Shown piece by piece: positions 35,042 through 43,306 of a DNA stretch of 64,000 nt (position 1 is the stretch's first letter; the number at the start of each line of letters is the position of its first letter). Made by a program: the position numbers and the translations under genes. Source of the stretch: Actinomadura pelletieri DSM 43383 (GTDB taxonomy: Bacteria > Actinomycetota > Actinomycetes > Streptosporangiales > Streptosporangiaceae). Under the pieces are notes generated by a model. It had not been told where the DNA came from and did not search any database. It saw only the letters and a list, made by a program, of their open reading frames with translations. The DNA is taken from assembly GCF_003634705.1 (NCBI RefSeq), contig NZ_RBWU01000006.1:434001-498000 (forward strand), written 5' to 3'.

Positions 35042-36234
35042 GCGTGGGGGACGAGCCGCCGGAAGGGCGCGCCAGCGCCGTCGGCGGCCCGGTCGGCGTG
35101 GCGTTGACCAAGGACCAGCCCGCGGGCGCCGAACCGACGCTCGGTGAGCAGGTCCGCCGCGGCCCGGCCAGGTTCTGGCCCGTCCTGCTGATCGGCTTCC
35201 TCGCGGTGGTGCTCGCCGGGGCCCTCGGTCTCCGGTCGGACGCGCAGACCGCCGTGCTCATCCTCGTCGTCGTCATCGCGCTGGTCTTCGACTACACCAA
35301 CGGGTTCCACGACGCCGCCAACGCCATCGCCACCTCGGTGTCCACCCGTGCGCTGACACCCCGGGCGGCGCTGCTGATGGCGGCCGTGATGAACCTGATC
35401 GGCGCGCTCCTCGGCGTCGAGGTCGCCAAGACCGTCAGCGAGGTCATCACCCCGCCGACGGGGCTGCACGGCCTCACCGTGGTCGCCGCGGGCGTGCTCG
35501 GCGCCATCACGTGGAACCTCATCACCTGGTACTTCGGGCTTCCCTCCTCGTCCTCGCACGCCCTGATCGGCGGCGTGGTCGGCGCCGGGTTCGCCTCGGC
35601 GTCCGCGGTGAGCTGGGGCACCGTCGTGGAGAAGGTCGCGCTGCCGATGGTGATCTCGCCGGTGGCGGGGTTCTGTCTGGCCTATCTCGTGATGATCGCC
35701 ATCCTGTGGCTGTTCCGCCGCGCCAACCCCGGCCGGATCTCCCGCCGCTTCCGGATCGCCCAGTCGCTGTCGGCGGCGTCGATGGCGCTCGGCCACGGCC
35801 TCCAGGACGCGCAGAAGACGATGGGCATCATCGTCCTGGCCCTGGTCACCACCGGCCACTCCGACGGCAAGGACGTGCCCCTCTGGGTGATCGTCGCCTG
35901 CGCGAGCGCGCTGTCCCTCGGCACCTATGCCGGCGGCTGGCGGATCATGCGGACGCTGGGCCGCAAGGTGATCGAGCTGGATCCGCCCAAAGGATTTGCG
36001 GCTGAATCAACAGCCTCCATGATTCTTTACGCCACCGCATACATCTGGCACGCTCCAATTTCGACGACGCACACGATCACGTCCTGCATTATGGGCGTCG
36101 GCGCCACCAAGCGGCTGTCCGCCGTCCGGTGGGGGGTCGCGGGCAACATCGTCGTCGCGTGGGTCCTCACCATGCCGATGGCCGCGTCGGTGGCCGCCGT
36201 CGTCTACTTCGTCGTCCACTTCTTCGGAGGCTAG
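35038..36234 (+). CDS. pit: Low-affinity inorganic phosphate transporter, PiT family
   Basis: A 398-residue integral membrane protein with the duplicated PiT signature: VFDYTNGFHDAANAIATSVSTRAL in the first half, and the second-half equivalent FGLPSSSSHALIGGVVGAGF plus PISTTHTITSCIMGVGATKRL. About ten membrane segments are visible; the first ~40 residues are cytoplasmic. It imports phosphate (often as metal-phosphate) with protons or sodium. Codons in 35985-36080 are unusually rich in A/T third positions (AAA GGA TTT ... GAA TCA ACA) compared with the rest of the gene, perhaps from local gene conversion. It is coupled to DUF47. Confidence 0.93.
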   Translation: MSVGDEPPEGRASAVGGPVGVALTKDQPAGAEPTLGEQVRRGPARFWPVLLIGFLAVVLAGALGLRSDAQTAVLILVVVIALVFDYTNGFHDAANAIATSVSTRALTPRAALLMAAVMNLIGALLGVEVAKTVSEVITPPTGLHGLTVVAAGVLGAITWNLITWYFGLPSSSSHALIGGVVGAGFASASAVSWGTVVEKVALPMVISPVAGFCLAYLVMIAILWLFRRANPGRISRRFRIAQSLSAASMALGHGLQDAQKTMGIIVLALVTTGHSDGKDVPLWVIVACASALSLGTYAGGWRIMRTLGRKVIELDPPKGFAAESTASMILYATAYIWHAPISTTHTITSCIMGVGATKRLSAVRWGVAGNIVVAWVLTMPMAASVAAVVYFVVHFFGG

Positions 36235-36271
36235 GACGGGCGTCCCGGCCCCCGAAGAAGCGGCCGCCGGG

Positions 36272-37951
36272 TCACCGCCCGGAGATACGGGTGAGCGGCG
36301 GTGGGGCGATGGTGCCCTGCGCCGCGAAGTAGGCGACGAGCGCGTCCAGGTCGATCGGACCGAGCACCTGGCCGGTCCCCTCGGTGAAGACGGTGAATCC
36401 GTCGCCGCCTCCGAGCAGGAAGTTGTTCGCCGCGACCTTGTAGGTGGCCGCCGGGTCGATCGGGGTTCCGTCGATGGTGATGCCGGAGACGCGGTCCCCG
36501 ACCGGCCTGGACCGGTCGATGGTGAAGCTCAGGTTCGCCGACGGCTGGAGGATCTTCTCCCCGGCGGACGTCCACTGCTGTTCGAGAAGGGCGTCGAACC
36601 GTGCCCCGGTCAGGGACACGACGCCCATCACGTTGCTGAACGGCTGGACGGCGAACGCCTCGCCATAGGTGACCACGCCGTCGCCCTCCGAGCCGCTCGC
36701 CGCGAACGTCAGGTCGGTGCGGACACCGCCCGGATTCATCACCGCGACCTGTGCCCCGAGGCTCCTCATCGAAGCGAGCTGCGCGTCGGCGATGACGTCG
36801 CCGAGCGCGGTCTCGCCCGCCGGGGACTGCGCCCGAGTGAGATCGGCGCTGATCCTGCCGACGGGCTTGTCGGCGATCTCGGACACCCGCTCCTTCCACG
36901 TCTGGACGAATTGTTCCGTCGCCGGGTCCGGGGCGATGTCGCGGGTGACGACGTGGTTGTCGCCGCGCAGGCTGGAGCGGACGATGTCGCCCGTCCGGCG
37001 GTTCACCCGGAGGTCGACCTGGGTGATCACGCGTCCGAACGAGGAACCGGACGAGAACAGCCGCGGCCGTCCCCGCGGATCCTTGACGGTGCAGATGTAC
37101 TGCTGGTGGGAGTGCCCGGACAGGACGACGTCGATCTCCGGATCGGCCTGCGCGGCGATCCGGGAACCGGCACCGGGCCGGACACCGCATTCGTCCGGCC
37201 GGGACCCGGGCTCGACCTGGTCGCCCTCATGGACGAGCAGGACCATCGCGCGGACGTCCCGCCGCCTCAGCTCCCGGGCGGCACGGTTCGCGGCGGCGAC
37301 CTCGTCAACGAACTCCAGGTCCTTGATGCCCTCGGCGGTGACGATGCTGGGCGTGGTCTTGGTGACGACTCCGATGAACCCGACCCGAACACCATTGATC
37401 CGACGAATCGTCCATGGCTTCATGGCGGGCCTCTGATGCCGCTTCTTCAGCACGTTCGCGGCGAGGTAGTCGAACCGCGCACCACGCCACGTGCCCGCCG
37501 GAGAGCACCCGTCAACCGGGTGGCAGCCACCATGCTGGATGCGCAGCAGCTCCCGATACCCCTCGTCGAACTCGTGGTTGCCGACCGCGGAGGCCGTGAC
37601 GCCCACGTCCCCGAGAAACTGGACGGACGGCTCGTCGTGATAGGCCGCGGAGATCAGCGGCGTGGCACCGATCAAGTCACCCTGCGCGACGGTGAGGGTG
37701 TCACGATCACGCAGCCGCTTGAGATGGGCCGCGACATAGGCGGCGCCCCCGGCGAGAACCGTGTCGCCGTTCTCGTCGATGACCCTGCCGGAGCTGCCGG
37801 ACGGCGGCTCCAGGTTCCCGTGGAAGTCGTTGAGCGCGAGCAGCCGTACCGGTGCCGTCGGGGCCGGATGCGCCGCCGCGGGCTGCGCGGCGAGGCCCAC
37901 GACGGTCAGCCCCGCCGTCGCGCAGGCCAGGAAGGTGCGTCGTCGAGTCAT
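36272..37951 (-). CDS. Secreted bifunctional metallophosphatase/5'-nucleotidase
   Basis: A 559-residue exported protein: twin-arginine-like N-terminus MTRRRTFLACATAGLTVVGL with an AAAHP cleavage region. The N-terminal metallophosphoesterase domain (ALNDFHGNLEP, AQGDLIGA, VGNHEFDEG, LLVHEGD, SGHSHQ) and C-terminal 5'-nucleotidase domain (MNPGGVRTDL, GDGFTVF) are complete. It should release phosphate and nucleosides from extracellular nucleotides, which fits the phosphate-transport genes on both sides. Start ATG 37951 has no Shine-Dalgarno; TAACGT (37964-37959) lies 7 bp upstream, so a leaderless mRNA is likely. Divergent from mshD, with only 98 bp between the start codons. Confidence 0.92.
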   Translation of the reverse strand: MTRRRTFLACATAGLTVVGLAAQPAAAHPAPTAPVRLLALNDFHGNLEPPSGSSGRVIDENGDTVLAGGAAYVAAHLKRLRDRDTLTVAQGDLIGATPLISAAYHDEPSVQFLGDVGVTASAVGNHEFDEGYRELLRIQHGGCHPVDGCSPAGTWRGARFDYLAANVLKKRHQRPAMKPWTIRRINGVRVGFIGVVTKTTPSIVTAEGIKDLEFVDEVAAANRAARELRRRDVRAMVLLVHEGDQVEPGSRPDECGVRPGAGSRIAAQADPEIDVVLSGHSHQQYICTVKDPRGRPRLFSSGSSFGRVITQVDLRVNRRTGDIVRSSLRGDNHVVTRDIAPDPATEQFVQTWKERVSEIADKPVGRISADLTRAQSPAGETALGDVIADAQLASMRSLGAQVAVMNPGGVRTDLTFAASGSEGDGVVTYGEAFAVQPFSNVMGVVSLTGARFDALLEQQWTSAGEKILQPSANLSFTIDRSRPVGDRVSGITIDGTPIDPAATYKVAANNFLLGGGDGFTVFTEGTGQVLGPIDLDALVAYFAAQGTIAPPPLTRISGR

Positions 37952-38049
37952 GCCGCGGACGTTAGGCGCGACCGGCATACGCCTCCAGGCGACCCGATGA
38001 CGTTTCTGTGACAACTTGACCAGGGGATTCGCCGCATACAGTGTGGATC

Positions 38050-38910
38050 ATGAACAAGGTGTGCCCGATGGGCGACGGCGAGGCCGCCGACGTGCTGGAA
38101 CTGGTCGAGGCGGCCGCGGACGCCGACGGGGTCGGACCGCTGTCGGAGCACGCGCTGCTGGCCCTGCGGGGCGGCCGCGCGGGAACGGTGCTCCGCGACC
38201 GCGGCGTGATCGTGGCGTATGGACATCTCGATCCGCCGGACGGCGACGAGCCCGCGGCGGCGGAACTGGTCGTCCACCCGAAGCAGCGGCGGCGCGGACA
38301 CGGCCGCGCACTCCTCCGTGCACTCCGCGCCGAGGCGAACGGCCCGCTGCGGATCTGGGCGCACGGCGACCTACCGGCCGCAGCGGCCCTCGCGGACGCG
38401 GAGGGCCTGACCCGGGCCCGCGCCCTCTTCCAGATGCGACGCCCGGCGTCGGGCCCGCTCCCGGAGCCGCACCTCGCGGAGGGCGTCACCCTGCGGACCT
38501 TCGAACCCGGCCGGGACGAACAGGCATGGCTGGAGGTGAACGCCCGCGCCTTCGCCGACCATCCCGAACAGGGCGCCTGGACGATCGAGGACGTCCGCGA
38601 CCGCGAGGCCGAGGCCTGGTTCGACCCGTCCGGCTTCTTCCTCGCCGAACGCGACGGCCGCCTCGCCGGCTTCCACTGGACGAAGATCCACCCGGACGAC
38701 ATCGGCGAGGTCTATGTCATCGGCGTAGCCCCGGACGCCCAGGGCCTCGGCCTGGGCCGCGCCCTCACCCTGACGGGCCTGCACCACCTCCGCGACATGG
38801 GCGTCGACCAACTCATGCTCTACGTGGACGAGTCCAACACCGCCGCCGTCCACCTGTACGAGTCCCTCGGCTTCACCCACCACGCCGTAGACGTCATGTA
38901 CGCGACCTGA
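38050..38910 (+). CDS. mshD: Mycothiol synthase (mycothiol acetyltransferase MshD)
   Basis: A 286-residue protein of two tandem GNAT domains, as in MshD, which acetylates Cys-GlcN-Ins with acetyl-CoA in the last step of mycothiol synthesis. The C-terminal active GNAT has VYVIGVAPDAQGLGLGRALTL (acetyl-CoA loop) and LYVDESNTAAVHLYESLGFT; the N-terminal copy has LVVHPKQRRRGHGRALL. ATG 38050 is preceded by TACAGT (38037-38042) at 7 bp and a TTGACC upstream, so it is probably leaderless. GTG 38041 lies inside that -10 box. Its presence confirms a mycothiol-using actinobacterium. Confidence 0.93.
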   Translation: MNKVCPMGDGEAADVLELVEAAADADGVGPLSEHALLALRGGRAGTVLRDRGVIVAYGHLDPPDGDEPAAAELVVHPKQRRRGHGRALLRALRAEANGPLRIWAHGDLPAAAALADAEGLTRARALFQMRRPASGPLPEPHLAEGVTLRTFEPGRDEQAWLEVNARAFADHPEQGAWTIEDVRDREAEAWFDPSGFFLAERDGRLAGFHWTKIHPDDIGEVYVIGVAPDAQGLGLGRALTLTGLHHLRDMGVDQLMLYVDESNTAAVHLYESLGFTHHAVDVMYAT

Positions 38911-38921
38911 CATGGCCCCTC

Positions 38922-38948
38922 GATGTCGATTTCCATCTTCTCGACATC
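38922..38948 (+). terminator. Inverted repeat after mshD
   Basis: GATGTCGA (38922-38929) and TCGACATC (38941-38948) form a perfect 8-bp stem with an 11-nt loop, and the pairing can be extended imperfectly outwards (GCGACCTGA with TCAGGTACGTCGC). It lies 12 bp after the mshD stop. Confidence 0.45.
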
Positions 38949-39012
38949 AGGTACGTCGCGCATAAGCAGTCCTTCTGTTGGGTGACCTCGGCTGGGGCCC
39001 AGTGATCCTGGC

Positions 39013-39279
39013 CTAGGAGCGCTGGGGGAAGCGTTGCCGTTTCTCGATCCGCATGAGCGGGCTTCCGTCGGGTGAGTGCACCATGAGGTCGAACCGGAAA
39101 GGACCGGGCTCCAGCGGAGGGGCGAGCCGCATCAGGCGTCGGTTCCGCCGCTTCGACTCGGTCGCCGTGGCCAGGATCTCCCGCTGATCATCGGCGAAGC
39201 TGTACCCCAGCAGGCCCGACTCGTCGTCGAAGCCCCTGTTGGTCACGATGAGCACCGGGGCGCGGGACATGGCAGTCAT
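39013..39279 (-). CDS. Short LURP-one/scramblase-like protein, possibly truncated
   Basis: An 88-residue protein: VLIVTNRGFDDESGLLGYSF, then PPLEPGPFRFDLMVHSPDGSPLMRIEKRQRFP. This recalls the first half of LURP-one-related/phospholipid scramblase-related proteins of actinomycetes ('DxDGxPLLxLxR'), but the usual second half is missing. It could be a genuine short paralogue or a 3'-truncated gene. ATG 39279 lies 6 bp after TACTGT (39291-39286), suggesting a leaderless start; ATG 39270 is also possible. Neighbours give no functional clue. No function is claimed. Confidence 0.5.
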   Translation of the reverse strand: MTAMSRAPVLIVTNRGFDDESGLLGYSFADDQREILATATESKRRNRRLMRLAPPLEPGPFRFDLMVHSPDGSPLMRIEKRQRFPQRS

Positions 39280-39647
39280 GGTCGTACAGTACGGCAGTTT
39301 CGCATTCGACTGACGAGCTTGTGACTCCATTGTCCGGCGCTAGCATCTTGTGCTGCCGTGCCGTTCGTCCAAAGCAACCAAGTTGAGCCCTGATGGAGAA
39401 GACCGTTGTGCCTGCCTACTCGGATGACCGAACATGGCCAACGGCTCCATGAGACAGTGGGCAAGCATCTCTAAATGGCTTGGAACGACCTGCAATCGTC
39501 TCGCGGCGGCATCAAAAGTGGATTCACCGCTTCCCCCTATGTCTTCGCTATGGCGTGTGCGGAGGCCGTAGAGGTCGCCTGGAGAGGGCCTGAAAACGAA
39601 GAAGTCTCTTAAATGATCGGGGCACGCTCGCCGAGGTGGAGTAGATC
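39280..39647. other. Lower-GC intergenic stretch without a recognised gene
   Basis: From about 39290 to 39650 the sequence is clearly less GC-rich than its surroundings (for example runs such as CTCTTAAATGATC and AAAACGAAGAAG). The open frames through it have poor codon bias and no ribosome-binding site. It may be decayed or acquired DNA; I cannot identify a source. Confidence 0.4.
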
Positions 39648-39887
39648 GTGATGGAGACTGGTATGTGTCACAACACTCCCGCGACCGATTCGCGTGGACG
39701 GGTGCCGAACTCCCTGGCATGGTGCTTCTCCCGACACGGCGCGAACAACTTCTCTCGGGGCTTCGGCCTGGTCGGGATGGCCCAGGCCGGGGGTGGCAGC
39801 AACTTCACCGAGCTGGTTCGGAAGCACGTTCCCGACTACAACAGGCGGGACGACGGGCTTTACAAGGATCCGCCGGCGGAGGGCTGA
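39648..39887 (+). CDS. Candidate small protein of unknown function
   Basis: A 79-codon frame (GTG 39648, ATG 39651 or ATG 39663) with good third-position G/C preference: CHNTPATDSRGRVPNSLAWC, later GGGSNFTELVRKHVPDYNRR. A GAGGTGGAG lies about 10 bp before 39648. No family is recognised and there is no signal peptide. It lies next to lower-GC DNA, so it may be part of an acquired segment. Could be a chance frame. Confidence 0.4.
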   Translation: MMETGMCHNTPATDSRGRVPNSLAWCFSRHGANNFSRGFGLVGMAQAGGGSNFTELVRKHVPDYNRRDDGLYKDPPAEG

Positions 39888-40060
39888 CCGGTCGGGGCCG
39901 CCGGCCCGGCCTTGGCGTGTGGAGCGGTCCGGCGGTGGTGGGCGGGGACGTTCTAAACCTGGGTTGTCGTGTTCGGGGGAGTTCTTTGCGGTTGTGAGCT
40001 GCGCCGTTAATCGGGCGTACATGGCAAATCGGGGCATTCTTCGCGGGAGTGGTCATCCTC

Positions 40061-40115
40061 GTTCATCTGCCGTTCATCCGGATCGGTGGGGCTGGTCACC
40101 TGGCCTGCCTAGCGT
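40061..40115 (+). promoter_or_regulatory. PHO-box-like direct repeat and -10 upstream of pstS
   Basis: GTTCATC occurs at 40061-40067 and 40072-40078, 11 bp apart, which is the spacing of actinomycete PHO boxes (GTTCACC repeats). A further similar unit GGTCACC at 40094-40100 stays in 11-bp phase. A TAGCGT hexamer at 40110-40115 is a plausible -10. The rest of 39888-40208 holds no gene. Confidence 0.6.
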
Positions 40116-40208
40116 CGCTGTCGACGGTGACCCCGGCGTCTGTAAAGAGCATCGGACCAGGACCGGCCCGGGGGGCCGACCGACGGAACATATAGAGGAG
40201 ACCCTCCG

Positions 40209-41312
40209 GTGAAGAACGGTTCCCGACTTGCCGCCCTCGGCGGTGTGGTCGTCGCGGGGGCGCTGGCCCTCACCGCCTGCGGGAGCGACAACAACACGAC
40301 GAAGAGCTCGGCCAACGCGCCGGCCGGTGGCATCGACTGCGCGAAGGGCAGTGTGAACGCGGCCGGTTCCAGCGCGCAGAAGAACGCGGTCGAGGAGTGG
40401 ACGAAGGTCTACGCCAGTGAGTGCGCGGGCGCCAACCTCAACTACAACCCGAGCGGTTCGGGCGCCGGAATCCAGGCGTTCACGAGCGGTCAGGTGGCGT
40501 TCGCCGGTTCGGACTCGGCGCTCAAGCCCGACGAGGTCGCTCCGGCGCAGCAGCGCTGCCAGGGCAACCCGGCGCTGAACCTGCCGATGGTCGTCGGCCC
40601 GGTCGCGGTCGTCTACAACCTCCAGGGCGTGGACGGTCTGAAGCTGTCGCCCGAGACGATCGCGAGCATCTTCTCCGGCAAAATCAAGAAGTGGAACGAT
40701 CCGGCCATCGCACAGGAGAACTCGGGCGCCAAGCTTCCGTCCTCCGACATCAAGCCGATCTACCGCTCGGACGAGTCCGGCACCACCGACAACTTCACGG
40801 ACTACCTGAACAAGACCGCGCCGAGCGTCTGGACGTGGGAGAAGGCCAAGAAGTGGCCCAACTCGACCGGCCAGGGCGCCCCCAAGTCGGACGGCGTCAC
40901 CAGCCAGGTGAAGAGCACCGCGGGCGCGATCTCCTACGTGGAGATGTCGTACGCGGAGAACAACAAGCTGCAGACCGCGCACGTCAAGAACGGCGCCGGT
41001 GAGTACACCGAGCTGTCGCCGGACAGCGCGTCCAAGGCCGTCGCCGGAGCGAAGATCGTCGGCACCGGCAACGATGTCGCACTGAAGATCGACTACACCA
41101 CCAAGGAGCCGGGCGCGTACCCGATCGTCCTGGTCACGTACGAGATCGCGTGCACGAAGGGGCTGCCCGCCGAGCAGGCCAAGTTCGTCAAGTCGTTCTT
41201 GACCTACACCTCCAGCGCGGCCGGCCAGAAGATCCTCACCGACGTCGGCTACGCGCCGCTGCCGCAGAGCGTGCTGACCAAGGTCCAGGCGTCCGTGAAG
41301 GCCCTGTCCTGA
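40209..41312 (+). CDS. pstS: Phosphate ABC transporter substrate-binding lipoprotein
   Basis: A 367-residue lipoprotein: signal peptide with lipobox LTAC, lipidated Cys24, followed by a Ser/Thr-rich linker. The phosphate-binding fold shows NAAGSSAQ, GSGAGIQAFTSGQVAFAGSDS and the signature RSDESGTTDNFTDYL, whose Ser/Thr/Asp residues bind phosphate. GTG 40209 has GAGGAG about 8 bp upstream. It is the first gene of pstSCAB, under a PHO-box-like repeat, and a hairpin separates it from pstC, as expected for a binding protein needed in excess. Confidence 0.95.
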   Translation: MKNGSRLAALGGVVVAGALALTACGSDNNTTKSSANAPAGGIDCAKGSVNAAGSSAQKNAVEEWTKVYASECAGANLNYNPSGSGAGIQAFTSGQVAFAGSDSALKPDEVAPAQQRCQGNPALNLPMVVGPVAVVYNLQGVDGLKLSPETIASIFSGKIKKWNDPAIAQENSGAKLPSSDIKPIYRSDESGTTDNFTDYLNKTAPSVWTWEKAKKWPNSTGQGAPKSDGVTSQVKSTAGAISYVEMSYAENNKLQTAHVKNGAGEYTELSPDSASKAVAGAKIVGTGNDVALKIDYTTKEPGAYPIVLVTYEIACTKGLPAEQAKFVKSFLTYTSSAAGQKILTDVGYAPLPQSVLTKVQASVKALS

Positions 41313-41331
41313 CGACGGACGACGTCCCCCG

Positions 41332-41366
41332 CCGCCCCGCCACCGACGATCTCGGTGGCGGGGCGG
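41332..41366 (+). terminator. Hairpin between pstS and pstC (attenuator-like)
   Basis: CCGCCCCGCCACCG (41332-41345) pairs exactly with 41353-41366, giving a 14-bp stem and 7-nt loop without a T-run. It may reduce read-through into pstCAB or protect the 3' end of pstS mRNA. Confidence 0.6.
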
Positions 41367-41404
41367 GCGTGGGTGCGGCCGATGTGATCCAAGGAGGACC
41401 CCCC

Positions 41405-42400
41405 ATGAGCAGTGAGAGCGGTGTCGAGACGCGGGCCGCCGAGGGGCGGGTGGGCGCGCGACACCGCGCCGACGACGCCCGGATGAGCACCGGACGCGCG
41501 GGCGACAAGATCTTCGCCGGAGCCGCCCGCGGCTCCGGTATCACCGTGCTGGCGATCGTGGCCGCGATCGGAGCGTTCCTCGTCTGGAAGGCCGTACCCG
41601 CGCTTCAGGAGAACGAGGCGAGCTTCCTCACCAGCGAGGAATGGAACCCGAACGCGACGCCGCCGAAGTTCGGCATCGCGCAGCTGGCGTTCGGGACGGT
41701 GATGTCCTCGCTGCTGGCGATGATGATCGCCACGCCGGTCGCGATCGGCATCGCCCTGTTCATCTCGTTCTATTCGCCGAGGAGACTGGCGGCCGGACTC
41801 GGCTATGTCGTCGACCTGCTCGCCGCCGTCCCCAGCATCGTGTACGGGCTGTGGGGCCTCGCCTTCCTGTCCCAGCACATGGAGGGGATCAGCAGGTTCC
41901 TGAACGGCGCGCTCGGCTGGATCCCGCTGTTCGGCGGCGACAGTCCCGGCAAGAGTTCGATCTTCACCGCCTCGGTGGTGCTGGCGATCATGATCCTGCC
42001 GATCATCTCGTCCATCTCCCGCGAGGTGTTCCTCCAGGTCCCGCAGGCCCATGTGGAGGCGTCGCTGGCGCTCGGCGCCACCCGCTGGGAGATGATCCGC
42101 ATGTCGGTGCTGCCCTACGGGCGGTCCGGCATGATCGGCGCGTCGATGCTCGGGCTCGGCCGGGCCATGGGCGAGACGATCGCCGTCGCGATGGTGCTGA
42201 CCTTCGTGCCCGGGATCAACTGGCACATCCTGGAGAACGGCGGCGCCACGTTCGCGGCCAACATCGCCAACAGCTTCGCCGAGGCGTCCGTCACCGGGCG
42301 CGGCGCCCTCATCGCCTCCGGACTGGTCCTGTTCGTGATCACCCTGGTCGTCAACATGGCGGCCCGCGCGGTCGTCGCGCGCCGGAAGGAGTTCGTGTGA
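41405..42400 (+). CDS. pstC: Phosphate ABC transporter permease PstC
   Basis: A 331-residue permease with six membrane segments after a hydrophilic N-terminal tail of ~45 residues. The EAA loop that docks on PstB is visible as EASLALGATRWEMIRMSVLPYGRSGMIGA... GLGRAMGE. Start ATG 41405 has AGGAGG 7 bp upstream; the longer frame through the pstS 3' end is not needed. It overlaps pstA by 4 bp (GTGA) and so is coupled to it. The length is normal for the family. Confidence 0.94.
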   Translation: MSSESGVETRAAEGRVGARHRADDARMSTGRAGDKIFAGAARGSGITVLAIVAAIGAFLVWKAVPALQENEASFLTSEEWNPNATPPKFGIAQLAFGTVMSSLLAMMIATPVAIGIALFISFYSPRRLAAGLGYVVDLLAAVPSIVYGLWGLAFLSQHMEGISRFLNGALGWIPLFGGDSPGKSSIFTASVVLAIMILPIISSISREVFLQVPQAHVEASLALGATRWEMIRMSVLPYGRSGMIGASMLGLGRAMGETIAVAMVLTFVPGINWHILENGGATFAANIANSFAEASVTGRGALIASGLVLFVITLVVNMAARAVVARRKEFV

Positions 42401-43281
42401 CCATCCACTCCACGGGCCTGACCCCGGTCTCGCCGGGCCGGAAGGTCAAGGACCGGCTCGTCCAGGCCCTGGTCTACCTCGCGTTCGCGCTCGCCGTGAT
42501 CCCGCTCGTGTCGGTGCTGTGGACGGTCGTCGTCAACGGCGCCAAGCGGTTCGACCTCACGTTCTTCCAGTTCTCCATGAACGGGGTCGGCGGCAAGGAC
42601 TCGGGCGGCGGCGCCTACCACGCCATCATCGGGACGTTGGAGCAGGTCCTCATCACCAGCGTCATCGCCGTGCCCCTCGCCGTACTGACCGCGATCTACC
42701 TGGTGGAGTACGCCGGGAACGGACGGCTCGGCAAGGCGATCAGCTTCACCGTGGACGTGATGACCGGCATCCCGTCCATCGTGGCAGGCCTGTTCGTCCT
42801 CGCGCTGTGGCTGCTGACGGTCGGGTTCGGCTTCTCCGGGTTCGCGGGGGCGCTGTCCCTCACGATCCTGATGATCCCCACGGTGGTGCGGGCCACGGAG
42901 GAGATGCTGAAACTCGTCCCGAACGACCTGCGCGAGGCGTCCTACGCGCTCGGCGTGCCCCGCTGGCGGACGGTCTGCTTCGTCGTCCTGCCCACCGCCA
43001 TGACCGGGATCGTCACCGGCGTGATGCTCGCCGTCGCCCGCGTGATGGGGGAGACCGCGCCGCTGCTGCTCACGATCTTCTTCACCAAGGCGATCAACAA
43101 CAACCCGTTCGAGGGCCCGCAGGCGTCGCTGCCCACCTTCATCTGGGAGCAGGCGTCCGACCCCAACCAGAACTCGATCGACCGGGCGTGGACCGGCGCC
43201 CTCGTCCTGATCGGGATCATCATGCTGCTCAACCTGATCGCCCGGTTCGTCGCCCGGCGCAGCGCCCCCACCGGCCGCTGA
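42397..43281 (+). CDS. pstA: Phosphate ABC transporter permease PstA
   Basis: A 294-residue permease, partner of PstC in the membrane channel. Six predicted membrane segments; EAA loop EASYALGVPRWRTVCFVVLPTAMTGI followed by VARVMGETAPL, a motif shared by PstA proteins. The start is GTG 42397, overlapping the pstC stop by 4 bp. The pstB gene follows after 25 bp. Confidence 0.94.
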   Translation: MTIHSTGLTPVSPGRKVKDRLVQALVYLAFALAVIPLVSVLWTVVVNGAKRFDLTFFQFSMNGVGGKDSGGGAYHAIIGTLEQVLITSVIAVPLAVLTAIYLVEYAGNGRLGKAISFTVDVMTGIPSIVAGLFVLALWLLTVGFGFSGFAGALSLTILMIPTVVRATEEMLKLVPNDLREASYALGVPRWRTVCFVVLPTAMTGIVTGVMLAVARVMGETAPLLLTIFFTKAINNNPFEGPQASLPTFIWEQASDPNQNSIDRAWTGALVLIGIIMLLNLIARFVARRSAPTGR

Positions 43282-43306
43282 ACCCACAGAAAGGACCATC
43301 ACCTCC

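Noticed and set aside
34424..36234. Calling the DUF47 gene phoU
   Set aside because: The protein belongs to the DUF47 group coupled to Pit, and it is not in the pst operon, so the phoU name would mislead.
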